From positions 1 to 64,000 of the forward strand of contig JAFYRW010000046.1 of NCBI GenBank assembly GCA_017546785.1: a stretch of DNA of 64,000 bases, given 5' to 3'. The first letter of the stretch is position 1, and the number at the start of each line of letters is the position of its first letter. The notes beneath the pieces are model-generated. The model saw only the letters and a program-made list of their open reading frames with translations, was not told the DNA's origin and made no database searches. Shown here in pieces: positions 37,843 to 46,371 of the stretch. The stretch comes from Bacteroidaceae bacterium. Lineage in GTDB: Bacteria; Bacteroidota; Bacteroidia; Bacteroidales; Bacteroidaceae. The position numbers were made by a program, and so were the translations under genes.

Positions 37843-38667
37843 ATGAGAGTTTTAATTGTAACACTGCTGTTCTTTGTTGCCTTTACAGCCACAGCACAGG
37901 ATTCCGCATATGACAAGCTTTACTGCGAAGGTACCGAGGCGCTTAAGAATAAAGACTACAAAAGCGCAATATCGATATTCCTGAACACCATCAGCATAAG
38001 CCCCAAAAACCCGTTGAACGAATATGCCTATTCCAATTTAGCATACGCATACGAGCAGGAGGGCAACCTTAACGAGGCGCTGCTATCGTACAGCAAGGCA
38101 TTGGATATTAACCCCGCATCGGTAAAGACATTGTCCCAGCGGGCAAAAATTCTTATGCTTATGGACCAGATTGACGCTGCATTGTCCGACTACAACAGCA
38201 TACTGCAGATTGAGCCAAAAAACAGTTCGGCACTATTCTTTAGAGCATATATCTACAGCCGCGACAAAGAGTACGACAAGGCAATAGCCGACTATCACGT
38301 ACTGCTTGCGCAGGAGCCCGACAACGACAAGGTGCGCCTGTCACTTGCACTCCTCTATCGCAAAAGCGGATACATAAACGAATGCACAATGCTGCTGGAG
38401 CAGCTTATCGAGGAGCACCCCACCAATGCCGAATATTATATTGTACGCAGCAATATAGAGCGTGAGGACAAGCGCACGATGCTTGCCATAATAGACGCCG
38501 AAAAGGCTATCGAGCTTGCCCCGAACAACCCCGAATATCGCGTAACCCTTGCCGAGCTTCTGATTGAGAGCGGCGACAAGAAAGCTGCAAGAGAGTCGCT
38601 CGAGAGTGCTTTGTCGCTGGGATACGACAAGGAAACCATCATATATCTTTACAATAAATGCCGATAA
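37843..38667 (+). CDS. Exported TPR-repeat protein
   Basis: A 274-residue protein with a signal peptide ('FVAFTATAQ') followed by about seven tetratricopeptide repeats covering the rest. Examples are 'YCEGTEALKNKDYKSAISIF', 'AYSNLAYAYEQEGNLNEALL', 'YSKALDINPAS' and 'ALFFRAYIYSRDKEYDKAIADY'. TPR arrays bind other proteins; the partner is unknown. It has its own promoter and no operon partner. The last repeat runs up to the C terminus with no other domain. Confidence 0.85.
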   Translation: MRVLIVTLLFFVAFTATAQDSAYDKLYCEGTEALKNKDYKSAISIFLNTISISPKNPLNEYAYSNLAYAYEQEGNLNEALLSYSKALDINPASVKTLSQRAKILMLMDQIDAALSDYNSILQIEPKNSSALFFRAYIYSRDKEYDKAIADYHVLLAQEPDNDKVRLSLALLYRKSGYINECTMLLEQLIEEHPTNAEYYIVRSNIEREDKRTMLAIIDAEKAIELAPNNPEYRVTLAELLIESGDKKAARESLESALSLGYDKETIIYLYNKCR

Positions 38668-38731
38668 TATTCTGTTGTTAAGATTTTTTCAAAAAAAACC
38701 GAAAAAGCTATAGCGTTAAAAAGAATAATCA

Positions 38732-38739
38732 TATATTTG
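38732..38739 (+). promoter_or_regulatory. Candidate -7 box for the HTH-AlkD operon
   Basis: TATATTTG, 23 bases before the ATG at 38763. Confidence 0.6.
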
Positions 38740-38762
38740 TATCAACATTGGAATTTAACGCT

Positions 38763-39197
38763 ATGACAAACGTCGCACACACACCTTACAACATTAAGGA
38801 AAAAACTGAGAAGAACGCAACCTACCGCTCTCTAATAAGAGCGGAGCTTGCCGATGAATTGTACGAAAAAATTCTCAATATCATTGTTATCGAGAAGAGA
38901 TACCGCGACAAGGATTTTTCGGCAAAGGAGCTTGCGGCAACGCTATCAACAAACACCCGATATATCTCGGCTGTAATAAATTCGCGCTTCAACACAAATT
39001 TCTCGTGTCTGATAAACGAGTATCGCGTAAAGGAGGCTATGCACAAGATGTCCGACAAGCGTTATACCGAAATGACAATCGAGGAAATTGGACTGTCGGT
39101 AGGTTTTTCTAACCGTCAGTCGTTCTATGCCTCTTTCTACCGAATTATGGGCGAGACACCCAACAATTACCGCAAGAGACATTTACCGGTAAAATAA
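38763..39197 (+). CDS. AraC-family HTH transcriptional regulator, short form
   Basis: A 144-residue protein consisting almost only of an AraC-type double helix-turn-helix domain. The first HTH is 'FSAKELAATLSTNTRYISAVINSRF' and the second 'MTIEEIGLSVGFSNRQSFYASFYRIMGETPNNYRK', the latter with the family signature. There is no sensor domain, so it either responds through expression level or works with another protein. I use the ATG at 38763; an in-frame TTG 15 bases earlier is less likely. It is followed after 9 bases by an AlkD-like gene. Confidence 0.88.
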   Translation: MTNVAHTPYNIKEKTEKNATYRSLIRAELADELYEKILNIIVIEKRYRDKDFSAKELAATLSTNTRYISAVINSRFNTNFSCLINEYRVKEAMHKMSDKRYTEMTIEEIGLSVGFSNRQSFYASFYRIMGETPNNYRKRHLPVK

Positions 39198-39206
39198 TTA
39201 GTTAAG

Positions 39207-39863
39207 ATGGAGCAGGATATTCACCAACAGATATTGGAGATTAAGAAAAGTCTCAGGCTGTCGATGAACGGAGTCGTGTCGGCCCACTATCGCAAGCAGG
39301 GGCTCGACTACAAAATAAATTTTGGAGTCGAGATTCCGCGTATCAAAGGTATTGCGGCAAATTTCGACAAGAACAAGGAGCTTGCCATTGCCTTGTGGAA
39401 AGAGAACATAAGAGAGTGCAAGATGCTTGCCATATTCCTTATGCCTGCCGACAAATTTACCATCGATGAGGCCGAGGAGTGGATTGCATCGGCCCGATTC
39501 ACCGAGATTGCCGACAATATAGTAATTAACCTGCTGCCGAAAGAGGCAAGCGTATGCGGCAAGGCTCTTGAATGGATAGAGAGTAAAGAGGGGCTCTTCC
39601 CATATTGCGGATATATGCTCTTTGCCCGAATATTCCGAGAAGGCATAAGCATCGGCAAAGAGGAGCAGCGTTACATAGACAATGCTATCGCCCACCTTGA
39701 CTGCGACTCGGGAAAAGTGCTTCAAGGATGCATATATACCTCTTTGCAACGTTTCATTGAGTGCGACGAAGAGGCCAATATCCACAAGATTAGAGAGGCC
39801 ACAAAAAGCACAGCGGACAGCAAAGATTCCATTGTAGAAAGGCTATTGCAACAATACGAATAG
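39207..39863 (+). CDS. DNA alkylation repair (AlkD-like) protein
   Basis: A 218-residue helical protein resembling the AlkD/HEAT-like DNA alkylation repair family: 'NFGVEIPRIKGIAANFDKNKELAIALWKENIRECKMLAIFL' is the family's N-terminal region, followed by 'EAEEWIASARFTEIADNIVINLL' and further HEAT-like helices. AlkD-type enzymes excise bulky alkylated purines such as N7- and N3-adducts. I could not verify the catalytic Asp/Trp set. Its gene is 9 bases behind the AraC-type regulator, so the pair may be a small alkylation-stress unit. Confidence 0.75.
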   Translation: MEQDIHQQILEIKKSLRLSMNGVVSAHYRKQGLDYKINFGVEIPRIKGIAANFDKNKELAIALWKENIRECKMLAIFLMPADKFTIDEAEEWIASARFTEIADNIVINLLPKEASVCGKALEWIESKEGLFPYCGYMLFARIFREGISIGKEEQRYIDNAIAHLDCDSGKVLQGCIYTSLQRFIECDEEANIHKIREATKSTADSKDSIVERLLQQYE

Positions 39864-39947
39864 AACAAGCATAAAATATACAACATTTTTTTAGTAAAAG
39901 TTCAATAAAAAAGAGCATATACCCATCATATTATATAAAAAAAGAGG

Positions 39948-39955
39948 TAACTTTG
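39948..39955 (+). promoter_or_regulatory. Candidate -7 box for the fur-like-purA operon
   Basis: TAACTTTG, 17 bases before the ATG at 39972. Confidence 0.6.
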
Positions 39956-39971
39956 CAAGCATCACAAGACA

Positions 39972-40439
39972 ATGGATAGCAACAAAATCGAAGAGACGGT
40001 AAAACAACTTTTCACGGAACATCTAAAGGAGAACAAACTCCGACGGACTCCGGAACGCTATGCCATTTTAAAGGCTATCTACTCCATAAACGGCTGTTTC
40101 GAGATTGAGGAACTGCAGAAATATCTGGAGGAGAAAGAGAAATTCAGAGTGAGCCGCGCCACTGTATACAACACTATAGCACTGCTCACAAACGCCAATC
40201 TTGTAATACACCATCAGTTTGGCACCGTATCGAAATACGAGAAGTGCTTCGGCACAGAAAAGAGCTATATGGTGTGTACAAAATGCGGTAAGCTGACAGA
40301 AACGAACAATATAAACATAAAAGAAAACATAACAACCAATATAAAGAAGTTTCATTTAACTCACTACTCTCTTTATCTTTACGGACTATGCCCTAAATGC
40401 TACCAGACGACAAAGAGACGCAGATTAAAGACAAAATGA
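39972..40439 (+). CDS. Fur family protein with degenerate regulatory metal site
   Basis: A 155-residue Fur-family protein. The winged helix is clear ('NKLRRTPERYAILKAIYSINGCFEIEEL', 'VSRATVYNTIALLTNANLVIHHQFG'). It keeps the Cys4 structural zinc site ('CTKCGK' and 'CPKC'). Where most Fur proteins have a His-rich 'HHDHLIC' segment before the first CxxC, this one has 'TEKSYMVCTKC', so the usual regulatory histidines are missing there. The C terminus is basic ('KRRRLKTK'). Its TGA overlaps the purA ATG, so the two are translationally coupled. The regulated genes and the signal are unknown; purA itself is an obvious candidate. Confidence 0.88.
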   Translation: MDSNKIEETVKQLFTEHLKENKLRRTPERYAILKAIYSINGCFEIEELQKYLEEKEKFRVSRATVYNTIALLTNANLVIHHQFGTVSKYEKCFGTEKSYMVCTKCGKLTETNNINIKENITTNIKKFHLTHYSLYLYGLCPKCYQTTKRRRLKTK

Positions 40440-41713
40440 AAATTATGAAAAAGAATATCGACGTACTTTTGGGTCTCCAGTGGGGAGACGAGGGAAAAGG
40501 CAAAATTGTAGATGTACTGACACCTAAATACGATGTTGTTGCCCGTTTCCAGGGTGGTCCCAACGCTGGACACACATTGGAATTCGGCGGCAAGAAGTTT
40601 GTATTGCGCTCAATTCCTTCGGGTATTTTCCAGGGAGGTCAGACAAATATCATTGGTAACGGAGTAGTGCTCGACCCAGCTCTCTTCAAAGCCGAAGCTG
40701 TTGAGCTCGAGAAGGCAGGCTACGACCTTCGCAAGAATCTTTTCATCTCAAAGAAGGCGCATCTTATACTCCCCACCGGACGTATTCTCGATGCTGCATA
40801 CGAGGCTGCAAAGGGTGATGCAAAGGTTGGTACTACCGGTAAGGGTATTGGCCCCACATACACCGACAAGATTAGCCGTAACGGATTGCGCGTAGGCGAC
40901 ATTCTCGAGAATTTCGAGACAAAATATGCACAGGCAAAGGCTCGTCACGAGCAGATTCTCAAGAGCCTTGAATACTCTTACGACCTTGGTGAACTCGAGG
41001 TTAAATGGATGGAGGGCATTGAGTACCTTAAGAATTTCCGCCTCATCGACAGCGAGCAGATGATCAACGACCTTATGAACGAGGGCAAGAGTGTGCTCGG
41101 AGAGGGTGCACAAGGCAGTATGCTCGACATTGACTTTGGCAGCTACCCCTTCGTTACATCGTCTAACACAGTGTGCGCAGGAGCTTGTACCGGATTAGGC
41201 ATTGCCCCCAACAGAATAGGCAACGTCTATGGTATCACAAAGGCATATTGCACACGCGTAGGTGCCGGTCCCTTCCCCACAGAACTATTCGACGAGGTTG
41301 GTGCCGAAATGCGCGACAGAGGCCACGAATACGGAGCCGTTACAGGACGCGAGCGTCGTTGTGGCTGGATTGACCTTGTAGCACTCAAATATACCATTAT
41401 GGTAAATGGTGTAACACACCTTATCCTTATGAAGAGCGACGTACTCGACACATTCCCCACAATCAAGGCTTGTGTTGCTTACAAGAAGGAGGGCGAAACA
41501 CTCACACACCTTCCCTACGACATTGAGGGAGTAGAGCCTGTATACGAGGAGATCAAAGGCTGGCAGTGCGACCTTACAAAGATTACACGCGAGGAGGATC
41601 TTCCTCAGGCATTTATCGACTATGTAAAATACCTTGAGGATAAATTGGGCGTTCCTGTAAAATATATCTCTATAGGACCCGACCGCGATCAGACCATCGA
41701 GCGCGCAATCTGA
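40436..41713 (+). CDS. purA: Adenylosuccinate synthetase
   Basis: Converts IMP and aspartate to adenylosuccinate using GTP, the first step committed to AMP. Family signatures: 'LGLQWGDEGKGKIVDVL' with the GDEGKGK phosphate loop, 'GGPNAGHT', 'TGKGIGPTYTDKISRNGLRVGD', 'GAQGSMLDIDFGSYPFVTSSNT' and 'GRERRCGWIDL'. The length is about 425 residues, normal for PurA. The ATG at 40436 overlaps the upstream Fur-family stop (ATGA); a second ATG at 40445 (MKKNIDVLLG) is equally possible. A hairpin follows 18 bases after the stop. Confidence 0.97.
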   Translation: MKIMKKNIDVLLGLQWGDEGKGKIVDVLTPKYDVVARFQGGPNAGHTLEFGGKKFVLRSIPSGIFQGGQTNIIGNGVVLDPALFKAEAVELEKAGYDLRKNLFISKKAHLILPTGRILDAAYEAAKGDAKVGTTGKGIGPTYTDKISRNGLRVGDILENFETKYAQAKARHEQILKSLEYSYDLGELEVKWMEGIEYLKNFRLIDSEQMINDLMNEGKSVLGEGAQGSMLDIDFGSYPFVTSSNTVCAGACTGLGIAPNRIGNVYGITKAYCTRVGAGPFPTELFDEVGAEMRDRGHEYGAVTGRERRCGWIDLVALKYTIMVNGVTHLILMKSDVLDTFPTIKACVAYKKEGETLTHLPYDIEGVEPVYEEIKGWQCDLTKITREEDLPQAFIDYVKYLEDKLGVPVKYISIGPDRDQTIERAI

Positions 41714-41731
41714 TAGATTCCGAATAAGCAT

Positions 41732-41765
41732 AAACCTGCAGGCAAAGAATTTTGTCTGCAGGTTT
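41732..41765 (+). terminator. Hairpin after purA, possible terminator
   Basis: AAACCTGCAG (41732-41741) pairs with CTGCAGGTTT (41756-41765), with an inner CAAA/TTTG extension. No T run follows on the plus strand, so termination would be weak. Confidence 0.5.
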
Positions 41766-41844
41766 CCGCAACTTTATAGATAACCCATTTTCGCCAGAGA
41801 AAAGAAAAATGGCCGTTATTTTGTTTTAATGTAAAAAAGAGAGT

Positions 41845-42603
41845 ATGAACATAGAATTCCTTACAATATTTGCACAGTCCGTAGGATACTACTCCAACGG
41901 CAGCAGCGGTGCGGTAGGCTACAACTTCACCTATCTTATACTCTTTGCAGGGATTGCCATAGTAAGTTTCATCGTACAGCAGAACCTGCAGAGCAAGTTC
42001 GAGAGATTCTCAAAGATGTATTTGGGCAACGGAATGACCGGACGCGATATTGCACTTAAGATGCTACACGACAACGGCATATACGACGTACAGGTAATAA
42101 GCACTCCGGGACATCTCACCGACCACTACGACCCTATCAAAAAGACAGTGAACCTAAGCGACGCTGTTTATAACGCATCGAGCATTGCCGCGGCAGCCGT
42201 TGCTGCGCACGAGTGCGGTCACGCCCTGCAGCACGCAAAGGCCTATGCTCCGCTTAAATTGCGCTCGGCAATTGTGCCTGCTGTATCGTTCGCATCGAAC
42301 TATATGTCGTGGATTTTGCTCATCGGCATCCTTACCGTTGAGAGCTTCCCAGGAATATTGCTTGCAGGAATAGCGCTTTTTGCAATGACAACATTCTTCA
42401 GCTTTGTAACATTGCCTGTTGAGATTGATGCCAGCCGCAGAGCCCTCGCTTGGCTGTCGTCTGCAGGAATAACAAACAGAAGCAATCAAGGAGCAGCGAA
42501 TAGCGCATTGCGTTCGGCAGCATACACATACGTTGTAGCGGCACTATCGTCGCTCGCAACATTAGTTTATTATATAATGATTTATTTGGGCCGCCGCGAA
42601 TAG
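41845..42603 (+). CDS. Membrane zinc metallopeptidase (YugP-like)
   Basis: A 252-residue membrane protein of the YugP-type neutral zinc metallopeptidase family. After an N-terminal membrane segment comes the metal site '[19 protein letters not shown]' with HExxH (HECGH at about residues 126-130). Two hydrophobic segments follow, then '[16 protein letters not shown]', whose Glu is the likely third ligand as in this family, and a final membrane segment. The substrate is unknown. hisS starts 26 bases after its stop, so the genes are probably cotranscribed. Confidence 0.9.
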   Translation: MNIEFLTIFAQSVGYYSNGSSGAVGYNFTYLILFAGIAIVSFIVQQNLQSKFERFSKMYLGNGMTGRDIALKMLHDNGIYDVQVISTPGHLTDHYDPIKKTVNLSDAVYNASSIAAAAVAAHECGHALQHAKAYAPLKLRSAIVPAVSFASNYMSWILLIGILTVESFPGILLAGIALFAMTTFFSFVTLPVEIDASRRALAWLSSAGITNRSNQGAANSALRSAAYTYVVAALSSLATLVYYIMIYLGRRE

Positions 42604-42629
42604 GCCTACCACACACAACACAAAGAATA

Positions 42630-43991
42630 ATGGCAGCAAAACCTTCAATACCTAAAGGAACAAGAGACTTCTCACCCGTTGAGATGTCAAAGAGAAATTA
42701 CATATTCGACACCATACGCCACGCGTTTCATCTATTCGGATTCCAGCAGATTGAGACTCCTGCAATGGAGAATCTTTCGACCCTTATGGGAAAATATGGC
42801 GAAGAGGGCGACAAGCTTCTTTTCAAGATTCAGAATTCGGGCGACTATTTCAATGGCCTCACCGACGAGGAGCTATTGAGCCGCAACGCCGCAAAATTGG
42901 CATCTAAATTCTGCGAGAAGGGACTAAGATACGACCTTACAGTACCCTTTGCACGTTACGTTGTAATGCACCGCGAGGAGCTCACATTCCCCTTCAAACG
43001 CTATCAGATACAGCCCGTATGGCGTGCAGACCGTCCACAGAAAGGACGCTACCGCGAATTCTATCAGTGTGACGCCGACGTCATCGGTAACAACTCACTC
43101 ATAAACGAGGTTGAACTTATCCAGCTTATCGACTATGTATTCCATAAGCTGAATATACGCGTTGCAATAAAGCTGAACAACCGCAAGATTCTCGCAGGCA
43201 TTGCCGAGGTAATAGGAGAGCCCGACAAGATTATAGACATTACAGTAGCCATTGACAAGCTCGACAAGATTGGACTCGACGGCGTAATTGCCGAACTCAA
43301 GAGCAAAGGCATTGGCGAGGAGTCTATAGAGAAACTCTTGCCTATATTGCAGGCACAGGGCGGCAACAGCGAGAAGCTCGCGACAATCGCTCAAGTACTA
43401 CAGGAGAATGCAACCGGTTGCAAGGGTGTCGAAGAGATAAGCTTCATCCTCGATACTATCTCCGACCTTCAGTTGAAGAGTGCAGTAGACCTTGACCTTA
43501 CCCTCGCACGCGGCCTCAACTACTACACAGGAGCCATTCTCGAGGTAAAGGCTCTCGACGTTGCAATAGGCAGTATTACCGGTGGCGGACGCTACGACAA
43601 CCTTACCGGAGTGTTTGGTATGGAGGGAGTATCGGGCGTAGGAATATCGTTCGGCGCCGACCGCATCTACGATGTAATGAACCAGCTTAACCTCTACCCC
43701 GAGGAGTCTATCCGCAACACAAAGATTATGTTTGTGAACTTTGGCGACAAAGAGGCCCGCTACTGTCTAGGACTCATCGCAAAATTGCGCGAGGCAGGAA
43801 TATCGGCAGAGCTTTTCCCCAGCAGCGACAAAATGAAGAAGCAGATGGGATACGCCAACAACCACTCTATTCCCTATGTGGCACTCATCGGAGAGGCGGA
43901 GATTGAGAGCAACACATTGTCGGTTAAGAATATGACAAGCGGCGAGCAGAAGAGTATGAGTCTCGACGAGCTTATCACCACACTAAAGTAA
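42630..43991 (+). CDS. hisS: Histidyl-tRNA synthetase
   Basis: Charges tRNA-His. The 453-residue class II enzyme has '[20 protein letters not shown]' at the N terminus, motif 2 '[22 protein letters not shown]', the histidine-binding loop '[15 protein letters not shown]', motif 3 '[15 protein letters not shown]' and a C-terminal anticodon-binding domain. Length and start are normal. A strong terminator follows. Confidence 0.97.
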   Translation: MAAKPSIPKGTRDFSPVEMSKRNYIFDTIRHAFHLFGFQQIETPAMENLSTLMGKYGEEGDKLLFKIQNSGDYFNGLTDEELLSRNAAKLASKFCEKGLRYDLTVPFARYVVMHREELTFPFKRYQIQPVWRADRPQKGRYREFYQCDADVIGNNSLINEVELIQLIDYVFHKLNIRVAIKLNNRKILAGIAEVIGEPDKIIDITVAIDKLDKIGLDGVIAELKSKGIGEESIEKLLPILQAQGGNSEKLATIAQVLQENATGCKGVEEISFILDTISDLQLKSAVDLDLTLARGLNYYTGAILEVKALDVAIGSITGGGRYDNLTGVFGMEGVSGVGISFGADRIYDVMNQLNLYPEESIRNTKIMFVNFGDKEARYCLGLIAKLREAGISAELFPSSDKMKKQMGYANNHSIPYVALIGEAEIESNTLSVKNMTSGEQKSMSLDELITTLK

Positions 43992-44009
43992 TATATACCG
44001 CAACCAAAT

Positions 44010-44046
44010 AAAAAAGTTCGCATCCGAAAAGGATACGAACTTTTTT
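44010..44046. terminator. Bidirectional terminator after hisS
   Basis: A stem of about 15 bp with one mismatch (AAGTTCGCATCC/GGATACGAACTT) around GAAAA, A6 left and T7 right, between convergent hisS and the small lipoprotein gene. Confidence 0.92.
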
Positions 44047-44065
44047 TATAGCAAGCAGAGAAGAA

Positions 44066-44473
44066 TCAACGATGCCACACACCGTGATCACCATCCACCT
44101 TCCACTCTCCGTCAATCTTAAGCAGCTTTACGGTAATACGCAGCTTTTGATTCAGAGGGCCTACGCCAACGAGCGTTACCTCAGCATTGTTTCCATTGAC
44201 AGTCTCATCGACAGCCGAGTATGAAGCCTCAAAATCCTTTACATTATCGCGATACTGCTCCGACGCAAAGGCAATGTCAATATAGCTCATAAAGACATTT
44301 CTTTGTATAGAATCGGCAATGTAGATATTATTCTTTACGCCATCGGCCTCACCCGAGGTTAATGCAGTATAAAGTTCTATGGCAACCTCTCCGGGACTCT
44401 TTGCAGGCTCACTACCACAAGAGACGACAATCAAAAGCAATGTTACCGCAATTATAGATACAATCTTCTTCAT
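44066..44473 (-). CDS. Small lipoprotein, DUF4878/NTF2-like
   Basis: A 135-residue lipoprotein (lipobox IVVSC, Cys at about 19). The mature part has 'SPGEVAIELYTALTSGEADGVKNNIYI' near the N terminus and ends 'LRITVKLLKIDGEWKVDGDHGVW', which fits the DUF4878 lipoprotein group with an NTF2-like cone fold. Its role is unknown. It has its own promoter and stands alone. Confidence 0.7.
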   Translation of the reverse strand: MKKIVSIIAVTLLLIVVSCGSEPAKSPGEVAIELYTALTSGEADGVKNNIYIADSIQRNVFMSYIDIAFASEQYRDNVKDFEASYSAVDETVNGNNAEVTLVGVGPLNQKLRITVKLLKIDGEWKVDGDHGVWHR

Positions 44474-44506
44474 CCGTTATTTTCTTTTAACTCTATTATT
44501 AGAGCA

Positions 44507-44514
44507 CGAAGATA
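44507..44514 (-). promoter_or_regulatory. Candidate -7 box for the small lipoprotein gene
   Basis: Minus-strand TATCTTCG, 34 bases before the start at 44473. Confidence 0.5.
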
Positions 44515-44558
44515 GAAAATAAAAGCTACATACTCAATAATATTATCTTTTTTTGCTC

Positions 44559-44648
44559 TATATTTGGGCTATGGCTCTAAGATTTTCTACATTAGCCGAA
44601 AAAATATCAAGCAGCTTGATATTTCTCGCTCATTTGTGTCTATATTTG
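44559..44648 (+). repeat. Hairpin-promoter repeat, copy C, upstream of menA
   Basis: This 90-base element starts and ends with TATATTTG (44559-44566 and 44641-44648), 82 bases apart. Between them are a short inverted repeat (GGGCT-AT-GGCTC, 44566-44577, using two G-T pairs), AAGATTTTC, and a perfect palindrome AAATATCAAGC/GCTTGATATTT (44602-44624), then TTTCTCGCTCATTTGTGTC. The same order is found in the copies at 46290-46435. The distal TATATTTG would serve as the -7 box of menA, 40 bases before its ATG. Confidence 0.75.
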
Positions 44649-44687
44649 TATAATATTAAGAATAAAGAAAATAAAAAATCTGTTTTT

Positions 44688-45578
44688 ATGAAAAAGCATA
44701 GTTTCAAAGATTGGCTCACAGCCACACGTCCCTGGTCGTTCCCCGCTTCGGCAATGCCTGTACTTGCCACATTAGCCTACCTATTCTGGAGAGAGTACAC
44801 CATCGATTGGTTCACCGGAATATGGGCTCTTATAAACATTGTACTATTTCACGCTGCCGGTAATACCTGGAGCGACTACTATGATTACAAAAGAGGAGTA
44901 GACCGCGAGGATACAATAGGCGGAATGTCGCTTACAAGCAAGATGTTCGAGCCAAAAGAGATTATCACACTCGCAATAATACTGCTCACCATAGCAACCA
45001 TTGGTGGCTGTGCCCTAATAATTGTTACAGGACTACCCATTCTTTACGTTGGTCTTGCCGGAATGTTGCTCACAGTATTCTACCCGTGGTTGAAATACCA
45101 CGCATTGGGCGATGTTGATATTTTCCTCACCTACTCGTTGCTGCCCATTCTGGGAACATCGTACGTTGCAACCGGAGCATTCCACTGCGAGGCTCTGTGG
45201 CTTGCCATTCCCATAGGACTTATAACAGTGGGTATCCTCCATTCGAACAACACACGCGACATTGAGCACGACAAACGCGCAAACATAAAGACCTTTGCGA
45301 TGCTTGTCGGCGGAAAGGCAGCAACAGTGCTCTACACATTGGAGATTATCGTTCCTTTCTTGTGGATTATCTCAGGTGTCATCGCTGGAGCATTCCCCGT
45401 TCTTTCGTTGCTCACATTGATAGCCCTTAAGCCTGCCATCGACAATGTCCGCAAGGCAATGTGCTATACCAAAGAGGGTGCAACAGCCCTTCACGGAGTA
45501 GATGAGATGACAGCAAAATTACAGCTTATATTCAGCCTGCTACTCGCTGTTTCACTATTTGTCGCAACACTTTTCTAA
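44688..45578 (+). CDS. menA: 1,4-dihydroxy-2-naphthoate polyprenyltransferase
   Basis: Attaches the polyprenyl chain to dihydroxynaphthoate, the membrane step of menaquinone synthesis. The 296-residue protein has about eight membrane segments and both aspartate motifs of UbiA-type prenyltransferases: 'NTWSDYYDYKRGVDREDTIGG' near residue 65 and 'NNTRDIEHDKRANIKTFA' near 190. 'LTATRPWSFPASAMP' at the N terminus is typical of MenA. I start at the ATG at 44688, since upstream in-frame codons only translate the repeat element. A CPBP protease gene follows after 3 bases. Confidence 0.9.
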   Translation: MKKHSFKDWLTATRPWSFPASAMPVLATLAYLFWREYTIDWFTGIWALINIVLFHAAGNTWSDYYDYKRGVDREDTIGGMSLTSKMFEPKEIITLAIILLTIATIGGCALIIVTGLPILYVGLAGMLLTVFYPWLKYHALGDVDIFLTYSLLPILGTSYVATGAFHCEALWLAIPIGLITVGILHSNNTRDIEHDKRANIKTFAMLVGGKAATVLYTLEIIVPFLWIISGVIAGAFPVLSLLTLIALKPAIDNVRKAMCYTKEGATALHGVDEMTAKLQLIFSLLLAVSLFVATLF

Positions 45579-45581
45579 AAA

Positions 45582-46196
45582 ATGAAGAAAGCAATATTCA
45601 CACTGCTGTTGGCTGCCACCCTATGGACAATAATGTTCAGCCCAATGACAGCGCCGCACGTCAATTTCTGGTGGATGATGACAGGCTCGGCACTCACACT
45701 GTCGCTCTGCGGCACACTGTTTATGCCCCGATGGTGGAAAAAGGTAACGATTGACCCTAAGAACATTCTATTGGGAGTTGCTATTGCTGTTGCACTATGG
45801 GGAGTATTCTGGATAGGCGACAAGCTATCGCAGATAATGTTCAATTTTGCCCGCCCGCAGGTGAATCTCATCTACGGAATGAAGGAGGGTGAGTCGCCGT
45901 GGTTGCTCACTGCACTTATGCTCTTTATCATTGGCCCTGCCGAAGAGATTTTCTGGCGCGGATACATTCAGGAGAAATTCTCCAAACGCTGGAACCCCAA
46001 TATAGGATTCATTGTTACAACAGCAATATATGCGCTTGTACACGCCGGTTCAATGAACTTTATGCTCACAATGGCAGCATTGGTTGCAGGAGCAGCGTGG
46101 GGACTTCTGTACCGTCTAAAGCCCGAATGGTTCGGAGCAATAATATTGTCTCACGCCCTATGGGACGTTGCGGTATTCATTTGGTTCCCCATATAA
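45582..46196 (+). CDS. CPBP family intramembrane glutamic protease
   Basis: A 204-residue membrane protein with about five hydrophobic segments and the CPBP/Abi motifs in order: 'PAEEIFWRGYIQEKF' (EExxxR, about 123-137), 'AIYALVHAGSMNF' (FxxxH-like) and 'ILSHALWDVAVF'. These residues form the active site of glutamic intramembrane proteases such as CAAX endopeptidases. The substrate is unknown. It starts 3 bases after menA and is likely cotranscribed. Confidence 0.9.
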   Translation: MKKAIFTLLLAATLWTIMFSPMTAPHVNFWWMMTGSALTLSLCGTLFMPRWWKKVTIDPKNILLGVAIAVALWGVFWIGDKLSQIMFNFARPQVNLIYGMKEGESPWLLTALMLFIIGPAEEIFWRGYIQEKFSKRWNPNIGFIVTTAIYALVHAGSMNFMLTMAALVAGAAWGLLYRLKPEWFGAIILSHALWDVAVFIWFPI

Positions 46197-46289
46197 TAAC
46201 GCGCAACAAGTAGAGTATTATATAATTTTTTTTGCAAAGAGAGAGTAGGTCAATAAAAATCATTTTTTTAGGAAACCTCTAAAATATAC

Positions 46290-46351
46290 TGCACTCGCTG
46301 TAAAATAATAAAGTAAACTTTATATATTTCGCTCGTTTGTGTGTATCTTTG
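46290..46351 (+). repeat. Hairpin-promoter repeat, copy A
   Basis: It begins TGCACTCGCTGTAAAA, contains the inverted repeat TAAAGT-AA-ACTTTA (46309-46322), then TTTCGCTCGTTTGTGTG and the -7-like box TATCTTTG (46344-46351). It is tandem to copy B, with TGCACTCGCTGT repeated 82 bases later. Confidence 0.8.
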
Positions 46352-46371
46352 AGCTAAAGCTCGAAGATTTT

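Noticed and set aside
44553..44687. N-terminal extension of MenA by 45 residues
   Set aside because: It translates the hairpin-promoter repeat and lies upstream of the probable transcription start; the remaining protein begins as MenA proteins do.
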